From DATLFI01 sp035524895 (GTDB lineage: Bacteria; Acidobacteriota; Thermoanaerobaculia; Multivoradales; Multivoraceae), in NCBI GenBank assembly GCA_035524895.1, contig DATLFI010000207.1, forward strand, positions 1-21,762: DNA of 21,762 nucleotides, in the 5' to 3' direction. The notes beneath the pieces were generated by a model. It worked only from the letters and a program-made list of their open reading frames with translations. It was not told where the DNA came from and searched no databases. The position numbers and the translations under genes are program-made. Below are positions 1-9,948 of this stretch, one piece after another (the stretch's first letter is position 1; every line of letters begins with the position of its first letter).

Positions 1-1105
1 GGCGGATGGCGCCGCGCCGCAGCGCGCCGTGGATGCCGCGGGCGGTCAGCTGCGCGTACGCGGCCTCGACTGTGGTGGGCGCCGGTGGCACGAGTACCAC
101 GAGCGACGATGCGCGCCGCGGATCGCGCGGGCTGATCAAGGCATATCCCAGACGCTCCTGGCCGTCCGTCAACCGCGCGACCAGTGCGCGGTCGTGGGCC
201 GCGATGGCGTCGACCCCGAGCTCGAGCAAGAGCTCTAGCGAGGCGGCGAACGGCGCGAAGTTGAAGAAGTTGGCGGTGCCGAAGAGGTCGTAGCGCCGCG
301 CGCCGAGCGCGCGCGGGTCGCGGCGCTCCGGGTCGTCGTCGCGGGCGCCCAGCTCGTCGGCGGTCTGCATCGAGAGCCAGTAGCGCTGGTTGTACTGGAG
401 CGCCTCGCGGAGCTCGGGTCGCAGCCAGGCGAAGCCGGTGCCGTAGGGGCCGCACAGCCACTTCCAGCCCGAGCACACCACCGCGTCGACCGGCAGCGTC
501 GCGACGTCGAACGGCCGCGTGCCGATCCCTTGTGTGGCGTTGACCACCAGCCAGGTGCCGTTCGCGCGGCACGCCTTGCCGATCGAGGCGAGGTCGGTCG
601 TCCAGCCCGAGAAGGAGTGCACCCAGCTCAGGCAGACCACCCGGGTCCTCGCCGAGAGCGCGGCCGAAACCTCCTCGGGCTCCAGCACCGGACCGCTCCG
701 CGGCTCGACCAGGCGAACCTCGACGCCGCGCTCGCGCAGGCCCAGCCAGGGCAGCAGGTTCGACGGAAAGTCGCCGCGCTGCAGCAGCACCTCGTCGCCC
801 GAGCGCAGCGGCAGCCCGTTGGCCAGCAGGTGCAAGCCGTACGACGAGCCGTTGGTCAGCACCACGTCGTCGAGGTCGGCGCCGAGCAGTCTCGCCGCCG
901 CCGCACGCACTCGACGCGGCACCTCGACGAAGCGCTCTGACGTGAGCTGGCGGGGGTCGAGCTTCCACTCCACCGCCGTCCGCGCTGCCTCGGCAGCGAC
1001 CCGCGGCAACGCACCCTGGTGGGCGGTGTTGAGCCACACCTCGCCCGCCGGTAGGAGCTCGTCGAGCGCGAAGTGGCGGTGGAACGGGCAGGTGGAGCTG
1101 GGCAT
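1..1105 (-). CDS. Aminotransferase class V-fold PLP-dependent enzyme (3' end beyond window)
   Basis: The minus-strand frame is open from an ATG at 1105 to the window edge (368 codons; the family is usually 380-420, so only the C-terminal tip is missing). It reads as a fold-type I PLP enzyme of the cysteine desulfurase / selenocysteine lyase / isopenicillin-N-epimerase-like group. Near the N-terminus is VWLNTAHQGALP, the substrate-site loop; TNGSSYGLHLLANGL contacts the cofactor phosphate region; and SGWKWLCGPYGTG carries the presumed Schiff-base lysine K215. The residue that normally pairs with the pyridine nitrogen, an Asp 26 residues before the lysine, is Asn here (VVNATQG, N189), with Q192 kept. 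It is divergent from padR across about 105 bp. The substrate cannot be told from sequence; transamination, desulfuration and epimerisation all occur in this family. The start is the first ATG before the conserved region and has no clear ribosome binding site. Confidence 0.85.
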   Translation of the reverse strand, partial: MPSSTCPFHRHFALDELLPAGEVWLNTAHQGALPRVAAEAARTAVEWKLDPRQLTSERFVEVPRRVRAAAARLLGADLDDVVLTNGSSYGLHLLANGLPLRSGDEVLLQRGDFPSNLLPWLGLRERGVEVRLVEPRSGPVLEPEEVSAALSARTRVVCLSWVHSFSGWTTDLASIGKACRANGTWLVVNATQGIGTRPFDVATLPVDAVVCSGWKWLCGPYGTGFAWLRPELREALQYNQRYWLSMQTADELGARDDDPERRDPRALGARRYDLFGTANFFNFAPFAASLELLLELGVDAIAAHDRALVARLTDGQERLGYALISPRDPRRASSLVVLVPPAPTTVEAAYAQLTARGIHGALRRGAIR

Positions 1106-1156
1106 TGCGAGGTACTCGCACGCTGGCTTCGGAAGCGTCCTGACGATCCTACGTGC

Positions 1157-1203
1157 CGGATCATCCGTGCGCGCTTGCTCGATCGACCGTCGGCAGTGAT
1201 AAT
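1157..1203 (+). promoter_or_regulatory. Candidate padR promoter with palindrome; probably leaderless transcript
   Basis: TTGCTC (1175-1180), a 17-bp spacer and GATAAT (1198-1203, 5 of 6 to the sigma-70 -10 box) end eight bases before the padR ATG at 1211. A start site about seven bases past the -10 would fall on or beside that ATG, and there is no purine-rich ribosome binding site, so leaderless translation is likely. A small palindrome CGGATCATCCG lies at 1157-1167, just upstream of the -35. It could be an operator, for example for PadR autoregulation or for the divergent aminotransferase, but this is inferred from position only. Confidence 0.4.
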
Positions 1204-1210
1204 AACTACG

Positions 1211-1591
1211 ATGAAGTCTAAACAGACGCCCGACCGGCGCAGCGACCCGCAGCCGCCGCCGCGCATCGGCGAGCTCGAGCGGCTGATCCTGCTCGCCGCG
1301 CTGCGGGTCGCAGCGAGCGACCCGGACAACGTGTACGGTGTCGCGATCCGCCGCGAGATCCTCGACCGCACCGGGCGCGACATCGCACCCGGCGCGATCT
1401 ACACCGCCCTCGAGCGCATGGAGCGTCGGGGTCTGGTGGCCTCGCGCTTCGGCGAGCCGACGCCGGTGCGCGGGGGCAAACGCAAGCGGCTCTACACGGT
1501 GCTGCCCGCCGCCGTGCGCTCGGTGGAGCGCAGCCTCGGGGCCCTGCGGCAGCTCGCGGGCGACCCGGCCGCGGGAACGAGCTGGTCGTGA
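1211..1591 (+). CDS. PadR-family transcriptional regulator
   Basis: A 126-residue winged-helix protein of usual PadR (subfamily 1) size. After a polar N-terminal tail of about 18 residues, residues 21-100 contain the hallmark GAIYTALERMERRGLV (61-76), the recognition helix and wing, followed by a basic GGKRKRLYTVL strand that closes the PadR wing. The start is set at ATG 1211; upstream in-frame starts lie inside the divergent gene's 5' region and give no conserved sequence. The stop overlaps the GTG start of the downstream permease (1588), so the two are translationally coupled. PadR genes directly before ADOP/MacB-type permeases are a recurrent acidobacterial arrangement, and the regulator probably represses its own operon in response to a small molecule. 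The ligand is unknown. Confidence 0.92.
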   Translation: MKSKQTPDRRSDPQPPPRIGELERLILLAALRVAASDPDNVYGVAIRREILDRTGRDIAPGAIYTALERMERRGLVASRFGEPTPVRGGKRKRLYTVLPAAVRSVERSLGALRQLAGDPAAGTSWS

Positions 1592-2993
1592 CATCGCCGC
1601 CGCTCGCTCGCCTACTGCTGCGCCTGCTGCTGCGAGACGCCTCGGCGCGCGAGGCGATCTGCGGCGACCTCGAGGAGGAGTTCGCCGAGCGTGCCGCGCG
1701 CGACGCTCGGTCGGCCCGGCGTTGGTACTGGACGCAGTCCGTTCGCTCGCTCCTCGCCCGCATCGGTGCGCTGGCTCCGACCCGCCACCACCGCACCGCG
1801 CCGGTCGCGGGCTGGGGCCAGGACGTACGGCTCGCCGCACGTCAATGGCGGCGCCACCCGGTGTTTGCCGCGAGCGTGATCGCGACACTGGCGATCGGCA
1901 TCGCTGCGACGACGACGATCTTCGCGGTGCTCGACGCGGTGGTGCTTCGCGCGCTGCCGTACTCGGAGCCGCACCGCGCTACCGCGACGACGCCTCGCTC
2001 GCCGGCGCGGTCGCCGAGTTGCTGGAACGCGTGCGCCCCCTGCCGGGCGTCGAGAGCGCGGCGGTCGCGAGCCAGCTGCCGCTGGGCGGCAACTTCGACG
2101 GACGAGGGGTCGAGGTCGAGGGACGCATCGTCGAGAGCGGCGTCGACCAGATCTCGCTCCAGCGCTACTCGGTCACCGAGGACTACTTCGAGGCCTTGCG
2201 CATCGACTTGGTCGCCGGACGCTGGTTCACGCCCCAGGACCGGGCCGACTCCGAGTTGGTCGCGGCGATCAGCGAGACCGCAGCTGTGCGCCTGTTCCCA
2301 GAGCAGGACCCGCTCGGCCGCCGCGTCCGCATCGGCGGCGAGACCGCACCGTGGCGCACCGTGGTCGGCGTGCTGGGCGACGTCCGGCACGTCGACCTCC
2401 GCCGGCCGTTCCTGCCGAGCCTCTACCTGCCGATCCCGCAGTTCCCGGACTCCTACGTGACGCTGGTGGTGCGCACTTCGCTGCCCTTCGAGCAGCAGGC
2501 CGAGGTCCTGCGCGCCACCGTCGCGGCAACCCTGCCCGACGTGCCGACCTACGCGGTGACGCCGCTCGCGGAGCTGGAGCGGCAGGCAGCCGGGCTCGAG
2601 CGCTTCACCGGCGGGCTGCTCAGCACCTTCGCCGCGATCGCGCTGCTGCTCGCCGCGATCGGGCTCTACGGCCTGGTCGCCTATCTGGTGGAGGCGCGCC
2701 GGCGCGAGGTCGGGATCCGCGTCGCGCTCGGTGCGGACCACGCTTCGGTGTCGTGGCTCGTGCTCAGCCAGGGAGCGAGTCTCGCCATCGCCGGCCTCGT
2801 GCTGGGCGCGCTCGGCGCACTGCCTCTGGCGCGCGCGCTCGAGGGTCTGCTCTACGGCGTAAGCCCCGGGGACTCCGAGAGCCTCCTGCTGGTCGCGACC
2901 GCCCTGCTCGCAACGGCGCTGCTGGCCCAGCTCGGGCCCCTCCGGAGGGCGCTCCGCCTCGACCCGGCGCAGGCGCTGCGCGACGAAGGGTAG
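1588..2993 (+). pseudogene. ADOP-type FtsX/MacB permease with internal deletion and frameshift
   Basis: Two pieces of one permease lie in different frames. The N-terminal piece (1588 to about 1977, GTG start) has the ADOP prefix region (AICGDLEEEFAER, RRWYWTQ) and the first transmembrane segment (HPVFAASVIATLAIGIAA), reaching LRALPYSEPHR at the start of the first periplasmic MacB_PCD domain. The C-terminal piece (about 1980-2993) resumes at RYRDDASLAGAVAELLERV, inside the second MacB_PCD domain, and runs through the final FtsX domain with three hydrophobic segments to a natural end (LDPAQALRDEG). The sum is about 467 residues against about 800-900 for intact ADOP proteins, so the rest of the first periplasmic domain, the first FtsX domain and the start of the second half are gone (roughly 1 kb), and the junction changes frame. 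No ATPase gene is adjacent. It is probably non-functional; an assembly collapse between the two similar halves is the alternative. Confidence 0.82.
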
Positions 2994-3023
2994 GTTGTGG
3001 GCCTAGCATCGCTCGCCGCGTCG

Positions 3024-3043
3024 AGCCGGCAAAGCAACCGGCT
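3024..3043. terminator. Weak hairpin downstream of the permease remnant
   Basis: AGCCGG and CCGGCT form a 6-bp stem around an 8-base loop, 30 bases after the permease stop codon. There is no T-tract, so this is at best a weak or factor-assisted terminator. Confidence 0.2.
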
Positions 3044-3116
3044 TCCAGTTGCTTCAGCCGTAGACCTCGGCGCTGGCGTGGCCGGGACCGGTTGGAGAGC
3101 GCGACGAGCGCTTGGC

Positions 3117-3122
3117 TATGCT
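3117..3122 (+). promoter_or_regulatory. Candidate -10 box for the sirtuin gene
   Basis: TATGCT lies 29 bases before the sirtuin ATG. It fits the TA[TC][AG]CT pattern seen upstream of three other genes in this window (about 7071, 10795 and 18533). A possible -35, TTGGAG at 3092-3097, is 19 bases upstream, longer than ideal. Confidence 0.25.
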
Positions 3123-3151
3123 GCGCTTCGCGCTGCGGCAGGCCGGGCACG

Positions 3152-3958
3152 ATGACGCCGAGAGACCACCTCCTCCACCACCTCCGCGACCTCGACGGCT
3201 TCTTGCTCGTGGTCACCGGCGCCGGCATCTCGCTCGCGAGCGGCATCCCCACCTTCCGGGGCACCGACCCCGGAGCGGTGTGGAAGAACGACATCCTCGA
3301 GATGGCGACGGACCACTACTTCCAGCGTCATCCGGTCGAGTCGTGGCGCTGGTACTGCACACGCTTCGACCGCGTCGTGCAGGCGCTGCCCAATCCCGCG
3401 CACCATGCGCTGGCCGAGCTCGAGCGCTGTCATGGCGACCGCGGGGGCGAGTTCCTGCTGGTGACCCAGAACACCGACACGCTCCACCGCAAGGCGGGCG
3501 CGCAGCGACTGGTCGAGGTGCACGGGCGCTCCGATCGAGTGCGCTGCTCCTCGTACGGCTGCCGGCTCGGTGCGCCGCGCGGATCGCTACCGCGTCCGGG
3601 CGAGTCGCTCGAGCGGTTCCTCGCCTCCCCCTGCGACGAGCTGCTGCCTCGCTGCCCGGAGTGCGAGGGCATCCTGCGCCCGCACGTGCTGTGGTTCGAC
3701 GAGTACTACCAGGACCACGACGACTACCAGTGGCACCGCGTGAACGAGGCCGCCGAGCGCGCCGACCTGGTGCTGTTCGTCGGCACCTCGTTCTCGGTCG
3801 GCGTCACCGAGCTCGTGCTGCAGGGATGCGGCTACCGCCGCGTGCCGATCTACGCGATCGACCCGGGCGCGCACGAGGCGCCGTACTCGTTCGTGCGGCT
3901 GCTCCGCGAGCCGGCCGAGGTGCTGTTGCCGGACGTGGTGACTGCGCTGCGAGGTTGA
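3152..3958 (+). CDS. SIR2-family NAD-dependent protein deacylase (sirtuin)
   Basis: A 268-residue sirtuin that removes acyl groups from lysines while consuming NAD+ in the cytoplasm. The NAD-binding Rossmann core shows GAGIS (23-27), GIPTFRG (31-37), QNTDTLH (106-112), the catalytic His in VHG (H124) and GTSFSVG (211-217). The zinc-binding module is present as C132/C137 and C168/C171. The first pair is spaced C-x4-C instead of the usual C-x2-C. Length is typical of bacterial CobB/SrtN proteins. ATG 3152 is chosen because the conserved fold begins within 20 residues; the frame is open further upstream, but that part only reads through the permease in the wrong frame. It ends 28 bp from the convergent receptor gene. 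It could also be a sirtuin-fold NADase, but the full catalytic set favours a deacylase. Confidence 0.9.
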   Translation: MTPRDHLLHHLRDLDGFLLVVTGAGISLASGIPTFRGTDPGAVWKNDILEMATDHYFQRHPVESWRWYCTRFDRVVQALPNPAHHALAELERCHGDRGGEFLLVTQNTDTLHRKAGAQRLVEVHGRSDRVRCSSYGCRLGAPRGSLPRPGESLERFLASPCDELLPRCPECEGILRPHVLWFDEYYQDHDDYQWHRVNEAAERADLVLFVGTSFSVGVTELVLQGCGYRRVPIYAIDPGAHEAPYSFVRLLREPAEVLLPDVVTALRG

Positions 3959-3986
3959 CTCAGCGATCGCGCGCACCGGGCACAGG

Positions 3987-6900
3987 CTAGAACAGGAACC
4001 GCACTCCGACCTGAATCTCCCTGGGCTCGCCGGCTCCGCTGCGAACGGTGCCGTCGAAGTTGAAGGCCAAGTTGGTGACCTCGGGCACGAGGAAGTTCTC
4101 CTCGTCGGTGAGGTTGAAGATGTCGATCACCGGCTCGATGGTGTAGTTGCCGACCGAGAACTTGCGCGACAGGCGAACGTCGAGGCTCATGAACTCGTTG
4201 TCCTTCTCGCCCTGGTTGCGCTGGAACACATCGGCGGTCGGGTCGCAGGTGTTGCTGCCCGGCGGGGGCGCCGGGATGCAGCGCTGGGCCGGCGGGAAGC
4301 CGACTGGGTTGCCAAAGGGATCGACGTCGAGCGGCTGGTTGTCGCGGTAGCTGAACCGAGCGTTGATGTCGACGCCGGCCGGCGCGTTCCACAGCATCCA
4401 GGCGTTGAAGCGGTGCCGCTGGTGTCGGTCCGAGAGACCGTACTCGGCCTCGAGGTCGGTGACCTTGGCGTAGCGGATGGTGAACGGGTCGCGCTCGTTG
4501 TCGTCGTCGGACTCGTCCTTCGACCAGGTGTAGTAGGCCTGGAACTGGAAGTTGCCGGTGAGCGCTTTGTTGACGCCCACGGTGTAGGCGCGGAAGCGGC
4601 TCTTGGCGGTCGACTCCACGGTGTTGAGCGCGGACACGCCGTTGATGCCACCGGGCGCGAGGCCGCTCGACCACGGTGATCCGAGCAGCGGATCGTTCCG
4701 GTTCACCCAGCGCGTGATGTGGTCGGTCTTCGCGTAGTTGACCTTGAACAGGAATGCGTAGCCCTCGATCGCCTCCCACTCCCACGACAGCGCGCTCGAG
4801 ATCGTCTTGGGCAGCTCGAAGTCCTCGTCCGCCACGAACACGTCGGGGAAGAACGGGATGCCGATTTCGCTCTGTGGGATCAGGTTCGGCCAAGCCGGCG
4901 GGTTCGGCAGCACGCCGATGTCACCGAGGAAGCTGTTGCGGAACAGCGTCTGGCCCCGGCTGCCATTGGTCGACCGTACCGATGCCCAGGTCAGCGCCGG
5001 GCTGCGCGCCGCGTAGTAGCCGGCGTTGAAACGCACGACCGAGCGACGCTCGGTGGGCGGCGTCCAGGCCAGCGCGAACCGGGGCTGCAGCACCGAGTCG
5101 TCGGGGATGCCGCCGTCGGAGGGGAACCTCTGGGGACCCGCAGCCGTGTTCACGGTCTGGCCGATGAAGTCGGCGTAGAACACCTGTTCTGCCGGCGTGA
5201 TCGTCTCGGGCTGGTCGGTGTGCTCGTACCGCAGCCCGAGCTCCAGCGTCAGCGACGGCGTCACCTGCCACTGGTCCTGGACGAATAGCGAGGTCTCGAC
5301 CTGTTCGAGCGTCTGGGTGCCGGCCTGCTCCACCGACAGGTTGCCGACGCCGGCCTGCTGCAGGAACAGGAGCACCGGCCCGGTGGCCGTCGATCCCGCA
5401 GGGCAGACCCCGCTCTGGGTGGTCGAGCCGTCGGAGCACTCGCGGAAGCTCGGGTTGTTGAAGTAGTTGATGAAGCCGTCGACAGACGAGAAGATGTAGC
5501 GCCCGTTCGCGAAGCCGATGAACGTCTGCGACGAGCCGACATCGTTGTACTCGATGCCGGCCTTGAACGAGTGGTTGCCTTTGAGGATCGAGATGTTGTC
5601 GTTGAGCTGCGTGCGGTCGTCGTCGTAGACCACCGGCAAGAAGAACGGCATGCCGAAGCGGTTGCCGGTCTCGGCGATCGCGGTGTCGGGGAAGGGCCGG
5701 TTCTGGCCGGGCACGGTCGGACCCTCGTACGGCCGCGGCCGGAACTCCTTGGCGTACTGGCCGCGGAACTCGTTGAGCACGCTGCTCGACAGGGTGCTGA
5801 TCACCGTCGTGGTGAACGAGTGCGAGTAGTCCTTCTCGATGCCGTTGGCGCTGGTGCCCCACTGGTTGACGTCGAAAGTACCGTTCTCCTGCTCGGAGAA
5901 GGTGTAGGTGCCGCGCAGCGTGACCAGGTTGCGCTGCGAGGGCTGCCAGTCGAGCTTGCCTAGCGCGACGTCGGCGTCGTTCGTGCGTGAGATAGGCCCG
6001 TTCTCGTTGGGAGCGCCAAGCGAGGCGAAGAAGCTCACGAGCCGCGGATCGATCCGACCTGGATCGTTCTGCTTGGTCTCGTCGCCTTGCTGCAGGTCGT
6101 AGGCGAGGAAGTAGAACAGCTTGTCCTGCCGCAGGGGACCGCCGAGCGTGAAGCCGTACTGGGTCTGGTCGAAGTCGAAGCCCGACTCGCGACTGCCGTC
6201 GCGGTTCTGCGGGCTCGACGACAGCGAGTCGTTCTTGAAGAAGAGATGGGCGCTCCCGGCCATCTCGTTGGTGCCCGACTTGGTGACGACGTTGACGAAG
6301 CCGCCCGACGAGCGCCCGAACTCTGCGGGGGCGCCGTCGGTGACGATCAAGACCTCCTTGACCGCGTCGATGTTGAACGTGAACGGCGGCCGCTGGCCTC
6401 CGCGCTGCTCGCCGAAGAATGGGTTGTTGAAGTCGGCGCCGTCGACCGAGATGTTGTTGTTGATGCCCTTCTGGCCGGTGATCGAGAGCTCTTCGCCGTC
6501 GGGCCCCTGCACGATGGTGACGCCCGGAGTGAGCTTGGAGAAGTCGAGGAAGTTGCGGCCGTTGTTGGGCAGTCCCTCGATCGCGGCGTCGTCGATGCGG
6601 ATCAGGCCTTCCGTGCGCGACCCTTCGATCAGCGGCGCCGCCGCGGTCACCACGATCTCTTGCTCCACCGTCGAGAGCTGCAGCGGGAGTCGCAGTCGCA
6701 CCGTCTCGCCAAGGCCCAGGTTGATCCCCTCGCGCACCAGCGTCGAGAAGCCCTCGAGACTCGCAGAGAGCTTGTAGGGGCCGAGCGGCAGGAGCACGCC
6801 TCGAAAGCGGCCGGCGCTGTCGGTGACCAGGTCCCGCTGGAAGCCGGTGTCGGTGTTGGTCAGGTTGACCGAGGCGCCGGGCACCGACTCACCGTTGGCG

Positions 6901-7013
6901 TCGACCACGACCCCCTCGATGACACCCGTCGTGGCCTGCGATTGGGCACTCAAAGGCAGCGCCAGGAGACAGAGAGCGATCCCGAGCCCGAACCCACGGG
7001 TCCACTTCGACAC
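3987..7013 (-). CDS. Oar-like TonB-dependent outer-membrane receptor
   Basis: A 1008-residue outer-membrane protein. Residues 1-23 are a Sec signal peptide (hydrophobic GLGIALCLLALPLSA, cleavage near AQS). Residues about 28-110 form a carboxypeptidase-regulatory-like beta-sandwich (IEGVVVDANGESVPGASV). Residues about 120-260 form the TonB plug (IEGLPNNGRNFLDFSKLTPG, ISVDGADFNN, APAEFGRSSGGFVNVVTKSG). The remainder is a beta barrel rich in aromatic and acidic strands, ending in the C-terminal Phe expected for BAM insertion (VGVRFLF). This architecture is that of Oar/SusC-like receptors, which are greatly expanded in Acidobacteriota; substrates are typically oligosaccharides or peptides, but none is indicated here. 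Translation starts at GTG 7013, supported by GGGGAGGAGG eight bases upstream. It has no TonB/ExbBD or SusD partner in the window and lies 28 bp from the convergent sirtuin gene. Confidence 0.93.
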   Translation of the reverse strand: MSKWTRGFGLGIALCLLALPLSAQSQATTGVIEGVVVDANGESVPGASVNLTNTDTGFQRDLVTDSAGRFRGVLLPLGPYKLSASLEGFSTLVREGINLGLGETVRLRLPLQLSTVEQEIVVTAAAPLIEGSRTEGLIRIDDAAIEGLPNNGRNFLDFSKLTPGVTIVQGPDGEELSITGQKGINNNISVDGADFNNPFFGEQRGGQRPPFTFNIDAVKEVLIVTDGAPAEFGRSSGGFVNVVTKSGTNEMAGSAHLFFKNDSLSSSPQNRDGSRESGFDFDQTQYGFTLGGPLRQDKLFYFLAYDLQQGDETKQNDPGRIDPRLVSFFASLGAPNENGPISRTNDADVALGKLDWQPSQRNLVTLRGTYTFSEQENGTFDVNQWGTSANGIEKDYSHSFTTTVISTLSSSVLNEFRGQYAKEFRPRPYEGPTVPGQNRPFPDTAIAETGNRFGMPFFLPVVYDDDRTQLNDNISILKGNHSFKAGIEYNDVGSSQTFIGFANGRYIFSSVDGFINYFNNPSFRECSDGSTTQSGVCPAGSTATGPVLLFLQQAGVGNLSVEQAGTQTLEQVETSLFVQDQWQVTPSLTLELGLRYEHTDQPETITPAEQVFYADFIGQTVNTAAGPQRFPSDGGIPDDSVLQPRFALAWTPPTERRSVVRFNAGYYAARSPALTWASVRSTNGSRGQTLFRNSFLGDIGVLPNPPAWPNLIPQSEIGIPFFPDVFVADEDFELPKTISSALSWEWEAIEGYAFLFKVNYAKTDHITRWVNRNDPLLGSPWSSGLAPGGINGVSALNTVESTAKSRFRAYTVGVNKALTGNFQFQAYYTWSKDESDDDNERDPFTIRYAKVTDLEAEYGLSDRHQRHRFNAWMLWNAPAGVDINARFSYRDNQPLDVDPFGNPVGFPPAQRCIPAPPPGSNTCDPTADVFQRNQGEKDNEFMSLDVRLSRKFSVGNYTIEPVIDIFNLTDEENFLVPEVTNLAFNFDGTVRSGAGEPREIQVGVRFLF

Positions 7014-7068
7014 GACGACAACCTCCTCCCCACAGCGGGGGCAACCAACGATTCGCGGACTGTGAGGA

Positions 7069-7074
7069 GTATAC
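7069..7074 (-). promoter_or_regulatory. Candidate -10 box of the receptor gene
   Basis: On the minus strand TATACT lies about 56 bases upstream of the receptor's GTG start, giving a leader of roughly 50 nt before the strong ribosome binding site. No convincing -35 is seen at 16-18 bp; TTCACA is 21 bases upstream. The 7014-7121 interval otherwise holds nothing recognisable. Confidence 0.3.
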
Positions 7075-7121
7075 GTAGCGGACGAGCAGAGTTCTGTGAA
7101 GGGCGTGCGGGCAGTGCCGCC

Positions 7122-7456
7122 CTAGCAGCCCGTGGTGAAACCCGCGTGAGGCTGCGCGCGGGGATCTGCGGCCGCTGGCAAGGCGCGGCCGACGAACGCG
7201 ATGCGGTGCCATCGTGCAGGAGGCCCAACGCAGCCAGCGGCCGCAAACCCCCGCGCCCCAAGCGGTTGGGGCGGCGTGGGGCCGTCTGCGGTGTTGCGCT
7301 CGCTCAGCGATGGACCCAGCATCGCCACCACTCGCGCGCCAACGCCGAGCCGCCGGTAGAGCCCCTGCAGGCGAAGGGCCTTCCCCGCGCACCGCATGAG
7401 CATCCGGCCCCACGGCGCTCCCAACGCAGCCCACGGGGGTTCCACCACGGGCTGCT
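7122..7456 (-). repeat. Structured inverted-repeat element, copy A (335 bp)
   Basis: Its terminal arms, AGCAGCCCGTGGTGAAACCC on the plus strand at 7124-7143 and its near-complement ending at 7456, match at 19 of 20 positions. Read on the minus strand it is nearly identical to copy B (9949-10228) apart from a 57-bp extra segment about 60 bases from its 5' end. It shares the internal stems of copy B. A TA dinucleotide lies at the left end (7123-7124) and TG at the right end (7456-7457), so a TA target duplication, as made by IS630/mariner-type transposases, is possible but not intact here. It sits 59 bp past the clpA stop and 108 bp before the receptor start. No transposase gene is nearby; it may be a MITE or a repeated structured RNA. 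Confidence 0.8.
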
Positions 7457-7515
7457 GACGCGAGGGCTGCGCAGGGAGACAACGCGTCGCCGCTCTTCAT
7501 GATAGCCCCCTTGGA

Positions 7516-9861
<2,346 letters not shown>

Positions 9862-9882
9862 CGAGGGGGCGCCTCGCAGGAA

Positions 9883-9915
9883 GGCCGATCGGCTGTCACC
9901 AGCCGGCAGTCGGCC
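9883..9915 (-). promoter_or_regulatory. Hairpin in the 5' leader of clpA
   Basis: In the clpA sense strand, GGCCGA and TCGGCC close an outer 6-bp stem. An internal loop (CTGCC opposite GA) and a second 5-bp stem GGCTG/CAGCC follow, capped by GTGA, a GNRA-type tetraloop. It ends 22 bases before the ATG. It could regulate translation, stabilise the mRNA or terminate read-through from clpS, but there is no T-tract. Confidence 0.35.
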
Positions 9916-9948
9916 GAGTGGGCAGCGGGGCAGTGGCGCCAGGTGCCT

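Noticed and set aside
2351..3151. Possible N-terminal extension of the sirtuin through the permease region
   Set aside because: The frame is open, but it reads the permease in the wrong frame, is Arg/Ala/Pro-rich and lacks conservation-like features. The sirtuin fold begins at the ATG at 3152.
3959..3986. Bidirectional terminator between the convergent sirtuin and receptor genes
   Set aside because: The 28-bp gap holds no convincing stem with a T-tract.
7122..7448. Open frame of about 108 codons in repeat copy A, with a similar 89-codon frame in copy B (9959-10228)
   Set aside because: Of the substitutions between the two frames nearly all change the amino acid (only one silent), and the frames end inside the terminal repeats. 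Pairing constraints explain the differences better than coding constraints.
6087..7502. Long plus-strand open frame opposite the TonB-dependent receptor
   Set aside because: It is antisense to a clear outer-membrane receptor, has no recognisable domain and arises from the high GC content and codon bias.
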